Assembly (NCBI RefSeq): GCF_021545845.1
Contig: NZ_CP088923.1
Span: 3,224,001 to 3,288,000 of the forward strand
Direction: 5' to 3'
Origin: Rhodanobacter thiooxydans
GTDB taxonomy: Bacteria > Pseudomonadota > Gammaproteobacteria > Xanthomonadales > Rhodanobacteraceae
DNA: 64,000 nt
A program made the position numbers and the translations under genes. The notes under the pieces are model-generated. The model ran no database searches. It saw only the letters and a program-made list of their open reading frames with translations, and was not told the origin of the DNA. Below, one piece after another: positions 1-9,000 of this stretch. How positions within the stretch are numbered: position 1 is the stretch's first letter; the number at the start of each line of letters is the position of its first letter.

Positions 1-123
1 CAGCAAGGCATCGGCGGCGGCCAGCGCACGCAGCATCGGCTCCGGCGAGGGCAGCCAGCGCAGGTCGAGTTCGGGCAGCACCGCGTCGTCGGCGCGGCGT
101 GGTAGGGAAGGCTTCGCTTGCAT
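1..123 (-). CDS. DUF2249-family protein, N-terminal fragment
   Basis: Only the first 41 codons are inside the window; the gene continues past base 1. The peptide starts MQAKPSLPRR and contains LDLRWLPSPEPMLRALAAAD, which matches the start of DUF2249 domains (LDxRxLxPPEPMxRxL). The ATG is at 123-121, with a GAGAT ribosome-binding stretch about 9 bases upstream. DUF2249 proteins often sit beside nitrite/nitric-oxide respiration genes and are thought to be small redox or assembly accessory proteins, but their biochemistry is poorly known. It lies 74 bases downstream of the porin gene and on the same strand as the nitrite reductase, so it is probably part of the same anaerobic island. The rest of the protein cannot be judged. 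Confidence 0.6.
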   Translation of the reverse strand, partial: MQAKPSLPRRADDAVLPELDLRWLPSPEPMLRALAAADALL

Positions 124-157
124 GGCATCATCTCAATCCAGTGACGTTGCGGGCGCG

Positions 158-171
158 CTGACCTGGATCAA
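158..171 (-). promoter_or_regulatory. Possible FNR/DNR-type box, weak
   Basis: On the minus strand the site reads TTGAT-CCAG-GTCAG, one mismatch from the FNR/DNR palindrome (TTGAY-N4-RTCAA). Its centre is 41.5 bases upstream of the DUF2249 start codon. That spacing would leave almost no leader for a class II promoter, so either the start codon is further in or the match is fortuitous. It gains weight from two better boxes before the next two genes. Confidence 0.35.
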
Positions 172-197
172 CACGCCCATGCGCAGTGCGACTTCGT

Positions 198-1457
198 TCA
201 ACGTGCGCCGGCCAGTGTCTGCTGGCCGCGCCACTCCAGTTGCAGCCAAAGCTTGGCGCTGTCGCGGCCGAACCCGTCGGCGCGATAGTCCGCTACCTTC
301 AGCAGGCCGCTGAGGCCCCGCGCCAGCGGAAACGCCAGCGAGGCATTCCACTCGCTGCCGTAGCGACCGCCGCGGTCGGCGCGGTAGTCGTGGTATGCCA
401 CCGCCCAGCCCAGCTTGCTGGCCGTGCCATGACGACCGAAGTTGCCGCCGACGCCGACGTAGCGATCCTCCAGACCGCCGGCCGGAGTCACGCCGAACTG
501 GTCGTCCCAGCCGTTGAACGCGTGCAGCGTGGCCAGCGGCGTCTGCAGCGCATGCCGGCCGTTGCCGCCCAGATGTTCCCAGCCCAGCTTCGCGGTGATC
601 CCGGACTGGGTCCAGCTCGGTTCCAGCAGCCAATAGCTGTGCGCGAAGCGCTGCGGGTTGTTGGCGTAGTCATATTGACGCGCCCCCTCCAGCGTCCAGC
701 CGAGGCCGTTGCCTTGGCGCAACGCCTTGCCTCTCCAGCGGACGCCGTAGGTGGCACTGGAGGCGCTGGCCACGTCGCGGTCCTCGTGCAGGTAGGCATA
801 ACCCGTCCACTGCTGTGCGTCCCGAGCCCACGCCAGATTGAGCAGATGGGTGTTCAACTTGCGCTCGCGCGCAAGCGGGTTCAGCGCATCGCGGCCGGCT
901 ACCCGGTGCACGCGGTCAAGCCAGTCGTAGCGCACCGTCAACGCCGCCAGCGGCTGCCAGCGCAACTCGACCGCATCGAAGGTCTGTTCGTGCTGGCGCC
1001 AGCCCACGTTGCCGACCCAGCGCTCGTTGTCCAGCAGCAGCCGTTGACGACCGGCGGTGGCACCGAACCGGTCGCCCTGCCAGCGCAACCAGTACTGGTT
1101 GAACTCGCCGCCGCGCGGATCGGTCACCGCCGGATACGAAGTACGGCCATTGGCACCGCTGTTGTAGTGGTCGCCGGCACTGGCCACACCGGCGCCCTCG
1201 ACCAGTCCGCTCCAGCCGTGCCCGAACTCGCCATGCAGGCCGAGGCGCAGGCGCAAGGTGTCGGCCCGGGCATCGCGCGCGAACGCGTCGTCGTCGACCT
1301 GCTCGTGGCGCAGGCGGGCATCCCACTCCAGTTGCCATGATGGTTCGGCCGATGCGGCCGGCCCACTGGCGTTGCCGGTCCCGCCGGCCGCCCAGGCCGG
1401 CGCGGCCAGGATCGTGAGCAGGCAGGCGGCCGAAAGATGATTGCGTGCATGGTGCAT
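198..1457 (-). CDS. Outer-membrane beta-barrel porin, alginate-export-like
   Basis: A 419-residue protein with a Sec signal peptide (MHHARNHLSAACLLTILAAP, cleavage after AWA) and then alternating hydrophobic/polar segments rich in W, Y, G and R, as in outer-membrane barrels. It resembles the alginate_exp porin family (LEWDARLRHEQVDDD at the mature N-terminus, many WxLEG/WRG strands). The reading frame stays open upstream to 1652, but ATG 1457 is preferred: it precedes the signal peptide and has AGGGAG upstream. A perfect TTGAC-N4-GTCAA box 61 bases upstream places it in the same regulon as nirK. The substrate is unknown; despite the family name there is no reason to think it carries alginate. 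It may pass nitrite, nitrate or another small anion, which is inference. Confidence 0.7.
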   Translation of the reverse strand: MHHARNHLSAACLLTILAAPAWAAGGTGNASGPAASAEPSWQLEWDARLRHEQVDDDAFARDARADTLRLRLGLHGEFGHGWSGLVEGAGVASAGDHYNSGANGRTSYPAVTDPRGGEFNQYWLRWQGDRFGATAGRQRLLLDNERWVGNVGWRQHEQTFDAVELRWQPLAALTVRYDWLDRVHRVAGRDALNPLARERKLNTHLLNLAWARDAQQWTGYAYLHEDRDVASASSATYGVRWRGKALRQGNGLGWTLEGARQYDYANNPQRFAHSYWLLEPSWTQSGITAKLGWEHLGGNGRHALQTPLATLHAFNGWDDQFGVTPAGGLEDRYVGVGGNFGRHGTASKLGWAVAYHDYRADRGGRYGSEWNASLAFPLARGLSGLLKVADYRADGFGRDSAKLWLQLEWRGQQTLAGAR

Positions 1458-1511
1458 GGTATCGCTCCCTTGTGGTCGGCGGCAGTCTCGGGGCGTGCAC
1501 TCGCGCCCAAG

Positions 1512-1525
1512 TTGACTCCGGTCAA
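1512..1525 (-). promoter_or_regulatory. FNR/DNR/NNR-type operator of the porin gene
   Basis: TTGAC-TCCG-GTCAA, a perfect 5-4-5 palindrome of the type bound by FNR/DNR/NNR regulators. Its centre (1518.5) is 61 bases upstream of the porin ATG, close to the nirK geometry (63 bases). An FNR-type regulator is encoded 1.9 kb away. Confidence 0.7.
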
Positions 1526-1588
1526 TCGCCACCGATGCCGGCTGCCGCTGTGACAACGCGCCGCGGCTGTGCGCCGCAAGCAAACGAC

Positions 1589-1613
1589 AACGCCGGCCAC
1601 AAGGACCGGCGTT
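1589..1613 (-). terminator. Terminator hairpin downstream of nirK
   Basis: An 8-bp perfect stem AACGCCGG/CCGGCGTT with a 9-base loop lies 65 bases past the nirK stop codon. On the minus strand it is followed by GTCGTTTG, a modest T-rich tail; on the plus strand by GCTTCTT. It separates nirK from the porin gene and supports independent transcription of the two. Confidence 0.5.
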
Positions 1614-1677
1614 GCTTCTTGCAGTTTCTCGTTTGGACGTCTTTACCTCCATACGATGCCTATTGCGACGAGCCCGA

Positions 1678-3201
1678 TCAGTGCGCGGGCGCCGCGGCTG
1701 CCGGCGCTTCGGCGCGGGCCTTGGCGACTTCTTCCTTGCTGATCTGCCCGCCCGGGTTGCCCCAGCTGTTCAGCACGTAGGTCAGGATGTTCGCCACCTC
1801 GTCGTCATTGAGCTGGCTCATCGGCGGCATCACCGAGTCGTACTCGTGGCCGTTCACCGTGACCTTGCCGGTCAGGCCGTGCGTCACGATGGTCATCGCC
1901 CGCTTCGGGTCGGCCGCCAGGTAGTCCGACTTGGCCAGCGGCGGGAACACGTTCGCCAGGCCTCCGCCGTTCGCCTGGTGGCATACCGAGCAGGTGCCGG
2001 TGAACAGCTGCTTGCCCGCCGCGATCTGCTCCGCCTTGGTCAGCGTGCCGGCCGCATGCGCCTGCGCCGCGGTGGTCACCGCCTTCAGGTTCGGCTCCGA
2101 ACGGTCGCCCAGGTACACCGAGTCGACTTCCTTGCCCGAGTAGATCGTCTTGTCTTCCGGGCCGTCCACCTTGAGGATGCCCAACGCGCCCTTGTTGAAT
2201 GCGCGGAAGATCGAGTGGTCGACCAGCACGTAGCTGCCCGGCACATCGGTGTGGAACTCCACCATCGCCGCACCGCCAGCCGGGATCAGCGTGGTCTGCA
2301 CGTTGTGCTGCGCCACCGTGCCGCCTTCGGGCTGCACCTTGTCGAAGATCTCGCCGATCACGTGGAAGCTCGATACCAGGTTCGGCCCGCCGTTGCCCAC
2401 GAACAGGCGCACCGTCTGGTCGGTTTTCGCGGTCAGCGCGTTGTCGCCGGTCAGCGCCCCTTCCTTGCCGTTGAACAGCACGTAGGTCGGGTGCTCGTCG
2501 ATCGCCTTCTCCATATCGAACGGCTGGTGGCCCTTCTGCCGGTACTTGCCGGTGGTGTAGAAGTCGCCCTGCATCACGTAGTACTCGTGGTCGACCTTCG
2601 GCAACCCTTCCGGCGGCTCGACCAGGATCAGCCCGTACATGCCGTTGGCGATGTGCATGCCCACCGGCGCGGTGGCGCAGTGGTACACGTAGATGCCCTG
2701 GTTCAACGCCTTGAAGGTGAACTGCGAGGCGTGCCCCGGCGCAGTGAAGCTGGACGCCGCGCCACCGCCCGGCCCGGTCACCCCGTGCAGGTCGATGTTG
2801 TGCGGCATCTTGCTGTCCGGCGCGTTCTTCAGGTGGAACTCCACCGTGTCGCCCTGGCGCACGCGGATGAAGCTGCCCGGCACGGTGCCGCCGAAGGTCC
2901 AGAACGTGTAGCTGACGCCTTCGGAGATCGGCATCTCCTTCTCCACCACCTCCAGCTCGACGATCACCTTGGCCGGATGGTTGCGGTTGACCGGCGGCGG
3001 CACGTGCGGCGGGCTGGTCAGCACGGCGTGGATCGGCTCGCCCTGCGGCGGACCGAAGTCGCCATGGGTGGCGGCGATCGCGGCGGGGCTGGGGCTGGCG
3101 TCAGCCTCCCCCACCGGCGATACCGCGGACGGCTTGCCGGAGCAGCCGGCAAGCGCCAACGCGCCTGCCGCGGCAAGAACAAGGAACAACGAACGTGACA
3201 T
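1678..3201 (-). CDS. nirK: Copper nitrite reductase (AniA class) with C-terminal cytochrome c domain
   Basis: Reduces nitrite to nitric oxide in the periplasm. The 507-residue protein starts with a lipoprotein signal (LALAGC, lipid Cys20), so it is probably outer-membrane anchored like Neisseria AniA, whose sequence it follows closely. Two cupredoxin domains span about 75-345. Type 1 copper ligands are H134, C175, H183 and M188; type 2 ligands are H139, H174 and H329; catalytic D137 and H280 are present. A cytochrome c domain follows (CSVCH at 404-408, Met ligand M458 or M461), which would wire the enzyme to its electron donor. ATG 3201 is chosen over the in-frame ATG 3264 because it begins the signal peptide and follows GGGAGA. 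An FNR-type box lies 63 bases upstream. Confidence 0.93.
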   Translation of the reverse strand: MSRSLFLVLAAAGALALAGCSGKPSAVSPVGEADASPSPAAIAATHGDFGPPQGEPIHAVLTSPPHVPPPVNRNHPAKVIVELEVVEKEMPISEGVSYTFWTFGGTVPGSFIRVRQGDTVEFHLKNAPDSKMPHNIDLHGVTGPGGGAASSFTAPGHASQFTFKALNQGIYVYHCATAPVGMHIANGMYGLILVEPPEGLPKVDHEYYVMQGDFYTTGKYRQKGHQPFDMEKAIDEHPTYVLFNGKEGALTGDNALTAKTDQTVRLFVGNGGPNLVSSFHVIGEIFDKVQPEGGTVAQHNVQTTLIPAGGAAMVEFHTDVPGSYVLVDHSIFRAFNKGALGILKVDGPEDKTIYSGKEVDSVYLGDRSEPNLKAVTTAAQAHAAGTLTKAEQIAAGKQLFTGTCSVCHQANGGGLANVFPPLAKSDYLAADPKRAMTIVTHGLTGKVTVNGHEYDSVMPPMSQLNDDEVANILTYVLNSWGNPGGQISKEEVAKARAEAPAAAAPAH

Positions 3202-3257
3202 GGGTGTCTCCCTGTGGTTTCTGCGCGCAGAGCCTAGGGAGGCGTCGCGAATCGCGC

Positions 3258-3271
3258 TTGACATATGTCAT
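3258..3271 (-). promoter_or_regulatory. FNR/DNR-type box before nirK
   Basis: The plus strand reads TTGAC-ATAT-GTCAT, one base from a perfect 5-4-5 FNR/DNR palindrome, centred at 3264.5. If the box sits at -41.5, transcription would start near 3223. A TAGGCT hexamer at 3237-3232 (minus strand) then falls at the -10 position. This is the geometry of a class II activated promoter. Confidence 0.65.
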
Positions 3272-3327
3272 CCCTGCCGATGGAAAACGGCTACTGCGTC
3301 AAGCCGCCACAGCCGCCGCGGAGACGC

Positions 3328-4089
3328 TCACTGCGGCAGCAGATTCTTGCCGATCGCGCACAGCCTTTCGGGGTCGCGCAACACCATTTCGCGCCCCTCC
3401 AGTTCGATCAGGCCCTGCTGGCGGAACCGGCTGAGCACGCGGCTCACCGTCTCGGCCGCCAGCCGCAGGTAGTTGGCGATGTCGCCGCGCGACATGCTGA
3501 GATGGAAGCGCGTGCCGGAGAAGCCGCGTTCCTTGTAGCGCGCGGCCAGGTCGGTGAGGAAAGCAGCCATGCGCACGTCGGCATTGTGGTCGCCGGCCAG
3601 CAGGGTGGCCATGCCCAGCTCCTTGCTGATCAGCCGGAACAGCCGCTGCTGCACCGCCGGCATGCGCGTGGCCAGCGCGCTCATCGCGGGGAACGAGAAG
3701 CGGCAGAAATACGCAGTATCCAGCGCCATCGCATCGCACGGGAACCGATCCGGGTAGATCGCGTTGAGGCCGATCACCTCGCCGGGCAGGTAGAAGCCGA
3801 GCACCTGCTCGCGCCCGGCGGGATCGACCATGCTGGTCTTCACCGTGCCGGCGCGCACCGCGAAGATCGAGCGGAACGGATCGCCGGTACGGAAAATGTG
3901 CTCGCCGGCATGGAATGGCCCGACGTGTTCGACCAGGCAATGCAGCTCGACCAGCTCTGGCTTGCCGTAACCTTCGGCGATGCACGCGCCGGAGAACGCA
4001 CAGGTGCGGCAGAAGTGCGTCTCGTCGCCGTCGTCGGCGATCGGGCTAGGCGGTTCGGGCAGGCGGCCTGCCGGATGATTGCGGCGCAT
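3328..4089 (-). CDS. fnr: FNR-type [4Fe-4S] oxygen-sensing transcription regulator
   Basis: A 253-residue CRP/FNR-family activator. The N-terminal cysteines C27, C30 and C36 plus C118 reproduce the E. coli FNR cluster ligands (C20, C23, C29, C122), so it should sense O2 through a labile [4Fe-4S] cluster. The cyclic-nucleotide-like fold covers about 45-160. The C-terminal helix-turn-helix contains MSRGDIANYLRLAAETVSR, whose E213, S216 and R217 match the FNR residues that read TTGAT/TTGAC half-sites. The gene lies directly upstream of nirK on the same strand and is the obvious candidate to act on the boxes at 1512 and 3258. The start is at ATG 4089; its ribosome-binding site is weak. A Dnr-like NO sensor is less likely because those lack the four cysteines. 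Confidence 0.88.
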   Translation of the reverse strand: MRRNHPAGRLPEPPSPIADDGDETHFCRTCAFSGACIAEGYGKPELVELHCLVEHVGPFHAGEHIFRTGDPFRSIFAVRAGTVKTSMVDPAGREQVLGFYLPGEVIGLNAIYPDRFPCDAMALDTAYFCRFSFPAMSALATRMPAVQQRLFRLISKELGMATLLAGDHNADVRMAAFLTDLAARYKERGFSGTRFHLSMSRGDIANYLRLAAETVSRVLSRFRQQGLIELEGREMVLRDPERLCAIGKNLLPQ

Positions 4090-4124
4090 GGGGAACCTGT
4101 GGGGATCGCGCGTGGGGGCTCGGG

Positions 4125-4153
4125 CGTGATGGCGTCAGGTTGCAGCCATCACG
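4125..4153. other. Inverted repeat in the fnr leader
   Basis: Perfect 9-bp arms CGTGATGGC and GCCATCACG separated by 11 bases, 36 bases upstream of the fnr start codon. It is not an FNR box (wrong spacing). It may be an operator or an mRNA leader hairpin; nothing else in the 90-base leader looks structured. Confidence 0.4.
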
Positions 4154-4264
4154 TCAACATGAGGCGGAATATATCGCGATGATACGCAACGGCGGCGATT
4201 GCGGTGGCGATTGCCACGGGGCATGACGTCGCAGCAACGTCTACGCCCGGTTTTGCCGGCCCCG

Positions 4265-4296
4265 GAAAGAACAAGGGCCGGCATCACTGCCGGCCC
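4265..4296 (-). terminator. Rho-independent terminator of tRNA-Asn
   Basis: Nine-bp stem GGGCCGGCA/TGCCGGCCC with a TCAC loop, 12 bases past the tRNA 3' end. On the minus strand it is followed by TTGTTCTTTCC. Confidence 0.8.
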
Positions 4297-4308
4297 CTGG
4301 CTTGCATC

Positions 4309-4385
4309 TGGCGCCCGAAGTTGGACTCGAACCAACGACCCCCTGATTAACAGTCAAGTGCTCTAACCGGCTGAGCTATTCGGGC
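4309..4385 (-). tRNA. tRNA-Asn (GUU)
   Basis: A 77-base cloverleaf on the minus strand including an encoded CCA. The acceptor stem GCCCGAA pairs with TTCGGGC, and the discriminator is G. The anticodon loop CTGTTAA reads GUU (Asn). The T-arm has GGTTCGAGTCC. A sigma-70-like promoter lies immediately upstream and a terminator downstream, so it is a monocistronic tRNA gene. Confidence 0.96.
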
Positions 4386-4396
4386 GGGAGCTGCGT

Positions 4397-4425
4397 AGTT
4401 TGCTGAGCACCCGGCGAACTGTCAA
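4397..4425 (-). promoter_or_regulatory. Sigma-70 promoter of tRNA-Asn
   Basis: Consensus -35 TTGACA (4425-4420), 17-base spacer, -10 CAAACT (4402-4397). The predicted start is about 5 bases before the mature tRNA 5' end. Confidence 0.6.
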
Positions 4426-4452
4426 GCCGCGCCGGACCGTCGCCGCGCTTCG

Positions 4453-5853
4453 TCAGGCGCTCAGCACCCGGTAGCACGGCACGTATGCGGTACCGCCGGG
4501 AAGCTTCATGCGGTGCTGGTCGACAAAGGCCTGCAGCAGCTTGTCCAGCGCCCGCATGATGTCCGCGTCGCCGTCGATGGCGAACGGGCCGTGCTGCTCG
4601 ATCGCCTGTATGCCCTCTTCCTTTACGTTGCCGGCGACGATGCCGGAAAACGCCCGGCGCAGGTCGGCCGCCAGCTCGTGCCGCGGACGCTCGTGGTGAA
4701 TCTGCAGTGCGCGCATCGCCTCGTGGGTCGGGCGGAACGGCTGCTGGAACTCCAGCGGAATCCGCAGCGCCCAGTTGAAGAAGAATGCATCCTTGGTGTC
4801 GAGCCGGTTGTGGCGCACTTTCTCCAGGCCCTTGATCATCATGCGCGCCACCGTTTCCGGGTCGTCCACGACGATCTGGTAATGCCGGGCCACCCCGTCG
4901 CCCAGGCTGAGCCGCAGAAAGCGGTCAATCTGCTCGAAATAGGCGGCCGACTGGCGCGGACCGGTGAAGATCAGCGGGAACGGCGTGCTGGCGTTGTCCG
5001 GGTGCAGCAGGATGCCGAGCAGGTAGAGGATCTCCTCGGCCGTGCCGACGCCACCGGGGAACACGATGATGCCGTGGCCCAGACGCACGAACGCCTCCAG
5101 CCGCTTCTCGATGTCCGGCATGATCACCAGGTGGTTGACGATCGGGTTCGGCGACTCGGCCGCGATGATGCCCGGCTCGGTGATGCCGATATAGCGGTTG
5201 TGCCGGCGCCGCTGCTTGGCGTGCGAGATGGTGGCGCCCTTCATCGGCCCCTTCATCGCGCCCGGGCCGCAGCCGGTGCAGATGTCCAGCCCGCGCAGGC
5301 CGAGCTGGTAGCCGACCAGCTTGGTGTAGTCGTACTCCTCGCGCGAGATCGAATGGCCGCCCCAGCACACCACCAGGTTCGGATCGACCTGCGGCTTGAG
5401 GATGCGCGCGTTGCGCAGGATCTCGAACACGCTCTGGGTCAGCGCAGCGGACGCGTCCAGGTCGAAGCCGATCTGTTCCAGCTGGGTCGACACGTACACG
5501 ATGTCGCGCACCACCGCGACCAGCAGCTCGTTGATGCCGCGGATGATCTGGCCGTCCACGAACGCCTGCGCCGGCGCGTTGGACAGCTCGATCTTCATGC
5601 CGCGATCCTGCTGCAGCACCTGGATGTCGAAATCCGGGTACTGCTCCAGGATCGCGCGCGGGTCGTCGCTGACGTTGCCGGAGGTCAGCACCGCCAGTGC
5701 GCAACGCCGCAGCAGCACGTGCAGGCCCGAGCCGCTGGCACCGCGCAGGCGCGCCACTTCGTTGCGGGAAAGGACGTCCAGGCCGCCGATCGGCGAGATG
5801 CGGGCGCTGACGGTGCTGGTGGTACCGGAAGGATCGGCGTAACGGGTGTTCAT
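4453..5853 (-). CDS. ppnN: Pyrimidine/purine nucleotide 5'-monophosphate nucleosidase
   Basis: Hydrolyses nucleoside 5'-monophosphates to base and ribose-5-phosphate in the cytoplasm; the E. coli homologue (YgdH) is modulated by (p)ppGpp. The 466-residue length fits the family (E. coli 454). The central LOG/TIGR00730 domain carries the glycine-rich GCGPGAMKGPMKGA and the signature FPGGVGTAEE. PpnN-specific N- and C-terminal flanking domains are present. The start at ATG 5853 has GGAGA 5 bases upstream. It stands alone between tRNA-Asn and the TonB receptor, with no evidence of an operon. Confidence 0.92.
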   Translation of the reverse strand: MNTRYADPSGTTSTVSARISPIGGLDVLSRNEVARLRGASGSGLHVLLRRCALAVLTSGNVSDDPRAILEQYPDFDIQVLQQDRGMKIELSNAPAQAFVDGQIIRGINELLVAVVRDIVYVSTQLEQIGFDLDASAALTQSVFEILRNARILKPQVDPNLVVCWGGHSISREEYDYTKLVGYQLGLRGLDICTGCGPGAMKGPMKGATISHAKQRRRHNRYIGITEPGIIAAESPNPIVNHLVIMPDIEKRLEAFVRLGHGIIVFPGGVGTAEEILYLLGILLHPDNASTPFPLIFTGPRQSAAYFEQIDRFLRLSLGDGVARHYQIVVDDPETVARMMIKGLEKVRHNRLDTKDAFFFNWALRIPLEFQQPFRPTHEAMRALQIHHERPRHELAADLRRAFSGIVAGNVKEEGIQAIEQHGPFAIDGDADIMRALDKLLQAFVDQHRMKLPGGTAYVPCYRVLSA

Positions 5854-5971
5854 CGAGTCTCCATAGTTCTTGCGCCATGCCCCGCTTTCCGCAGAGCCGG
5901 TCGCGTAGCTTCAGGCCATACGCCGAACAGGGTCAAGTGGTAGTCCCAAGTCCGCGCATTCGCACCGGCCA

Positions 5972-6003
5972 GAAAAAAGCCGGTGCCCTCGCGGGCACCG
6001 GCT
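5972..6003 (-). terminator. Rho-independent terminator of the TonB receptor gene
   Basis: Eleven-bp perfect stem AGCCGGTGCCC/GGGCACCGGCT with a TCGC loop, followed on the minus strand by TTTTTTCTGG. It lies 32 bases past the receptor stop codon. Confidence 0.88.
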
Positions 6004-6035
6004 GATCGCTTTCGGATCGAATCCTGAAGTCAGGA

Positions 6036-9000
6036 TCAGAAGGTGTAGCGAAGAGTCAGCATGGCCGACCAGCGCGAGACGACACGGGTCGGGTTGCTGC
6101 CGGCGTCATAGCGGATCAGCTGCTGCGGCTGGTAGTTGCCGCTCTTGTCGGTCGGCAGGGAGTAGATGTACTGACCCTGCGCGTTGACGCCGTCATAACC
6201 GGCCAGCGTGCGCGTGTTGTACTGCGTGTTGACCGTCTGCCCCCATTTCTTGTCGAGCAGGTTCAGGAAGTTGTACACGTCCAGCCGTACCACGCCCTTG
6301 TTGCCCTTGAAGAGACCCGGGATCTCCTGCGAGAAGCTCATGTCGAGCTGGTTCACCCAGCCATAATGATCGCCATTGCGAGAGGCAATCTGGCCCCGAT
6401 GCGCATTGAGGTACTTGTTGCCGGAGACGAAATCCTGGAACTGCTGGATCAGCTGGGGCGAAGCCTTGCCGTAGCTGACCTTCGAATCGCCGATCGTCGG
6501 GATATAGATCGGATCCTGGTAGAAGATGCCGTCGCCGTTGGCATCGCCGGAGAAGATCCAGCTGTAGGGCAAGCCGCTGTGGCCGCTGTAGAAGGCCGAC
6601 ACTGAGGTCTTGTAGTCACCGAAGAACGCGTGCTGCCAGGTCAGCGAGGCCTTCACCGTCCTGGCGGTGTTCCGGTCGGCGGTACCGGCCACTTCGTCGT
6701 TGACATTCTTGCGCACCACGTACTGGTAACCCGAGAAGGCCTGCGAGCTGTTGCCCGGGTTGACGTCCGTCGCATGAGTCATGGTGAAACTGACGTCGCC
6801 AAACCAGTTTTCCGAGAACGGCTTGGACAAGCTCAGCGTCAGGCTGTCCGACTTGCCCTTCTGGGTGTTGGTCAGCAAGGTCGATTGCCTGTCGAACGCC
6901 TTGTTGCGATTTGCGGCAGCATCCCTGCTTGACGCAGCCTGGCCCGGCCTGGCCCAGTACTGTTCGCGACCATCCGGCAACAGGCCGGTCGGAGCGCCGA
7001 TATTGATCGCCTGGTAGAAGATGCCGTTGCGCACCTTGATGTGCTGCAACTCCACCGTGCCGACCATGCCCCACCACGGCAATTCGCGATCGAACGCCAG
7101 CGTGGCCTTCCAGACGCTCGGCAGCTTGAAGTTCGGGTCGATGGTATCGACCACTGCCGCCGGCTGGCTCTGCGTGCCTGTCGGAATGTTCTGGCCATAG
7201 GGGTTCGGGCTGAACGGTGCCGTCGCCGGATCGAACGAGGAGTAGCTCGCCACGGTCAGGCCGTTGTTCTGGTACGGGTTGGTCATCCACACCGTCGGCG
7301 GCACGGTCTGGAACAGGCCGACGCCGCCGCGCAGCTGCGTCATGCGCTCGGTGTCGAAGCTGTAGTTGAAGGCCAGGCGCGGCTCGACCACCTTGTTCTT
7401 GGTGCCCAGCTTGGTGTTGTTTGGGTAGCCGAAGGTCCGTTCGAAAGCCGCGTTGTACAGCGGTGCATGATTCGCATGCGGAATGTTCACGCGCACGCCG
7501 TAGGTCAGCGACAGGTTGTTGTTGACCTGCCAGGTATCCTGCAGGAACGGGCTGAACTGGCTGTAGGTCCAGGTCGCAGCCACGTCATTCAACGTGTAGC
7601 CCGGTGCCGGCTGGTACAGGTAATACGAGTCGTATTTGCCCTGGGCAAAGTTGTTCAGGCCGTAGAACGTGTAGTTGCCATGTTCGGTACGCCCGAACAG
7701 GTTGTAGATCTCGTTGCGCTGGTAGTCGATGCCACCCTTGATCGTATGGTCGCCGAGATAGAACGTACCGGCGAGGAAGGCGGACCATTTCTTGGTGTTG
7801 ATCGCGTTCTCGTGGCGATACTGGTCCTCGCCCAGATAGACGGACGGCCCCTTGCTGTTGGGCGACAGGTAGACCCTCACCTGCGGCTGGTTCAACGCGT
7901 TGCCCGCCAGTTGCTCGAACGACTGGTAGCTGATCTTCGCCTCGGTGGAGAAGTTGGGTGTCCAGTCGTCATAGAACTGCAGTGCGGCGTTCTTGGTCAG
8001 GCTGTTCTTGGTATACCAGTAGCTGCTCAGGCCAATGGTGTTGGACGAGTTGCCCTGCACGATTGGCTGGGTTTCCTTGGTGTACTGATAGGTCAGGCTC
8101 GCACGATGGTTGTCGGTGATGTTCCAGTCGATCTTGCCGAGATAGCGCTTGTCCTCCAGCGTGGTGCCACTGGCGCCAAGGCTGCCCGGCTGCAGACCCA
8201 ATGCCTTGGCCGTATCGATAACCTGCTGCAGGTCGCCCGGGGAAACCCTGTTGGACGTCGACGGGCCGTTGCCCAGCGACGAGTCCAGACCATTCGCCGA
8301 ATCGGCGCCGATGCCCACGGTCTTCTCCCGCTCGGCGGAGAAGAAGAAGAACAGCTTGTCCTTGATGATCGGGCCACCGACGGTCACGCCACCGGTCCAG
8401 TCCCGCTGATAGCCAGTGTAGTTGTAGCCCCGATCGCTGCTCTCCAGCCAGCCGGCGTCACCCACCATCTTGTTGGCGTTGCGGTAGGCGTAGTAGACCG
8501 ACCCGTGGAACTCGTTGGTGCCAGACTTGGTCACTGCATTGATGTCGGCGCCCACCGTGTCCGACGTGACGTCGAAATTGGCGGTGGAGATGTTGTATTC
8601 ACCGATTGTGTCGACCGAGATCGGCGACCCCTGGTACGGCAGGCCGTTGGCGTTGAGGCCAAACGGGTCGCCCTGGGAGATGCCGTCGACGCTGATGTTG
8701 TTGTAACGATTCGGCAGACCGGCCGCGGAGATCGAGCCGTCACCCTGATCCGTCACGTTGATGCGCGGATCGAGTCGCGCGATGTCGTCGATCGACCGGT
8801 TGCCCTGCGGCGTGGTCTCGAGCTTGCGCCCGGAGACGTTGGTCGAAAGACCCTTGTTGTCCGCCGAGAACGTCTGCGCCAAGGTCGATGCGGATACCGT
8901 CACCTCGCCAAGGTTCTTCGCCTCGGCCGTGCTCGCCGCCATCGTCAGGTTGATGGCTGAGGTCTGGCCCAGCTGCAGGTAAACGTTGTCCCGTTCGGAC

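Noticed and set aside
1458..1652. 65-residue N-terminal extension of the porin
   Set aside because: Would precede the signal peptide, crosses the FNR box and a terminator hairpin, and lacks a ribosome-binding site.
7041..8960. 639-codon plus-strand frame inside the TonB receptor gene
   Set aside because: Pure antisense shadow of a strongly supported 1,080-residue receptor; no recognisable motif.
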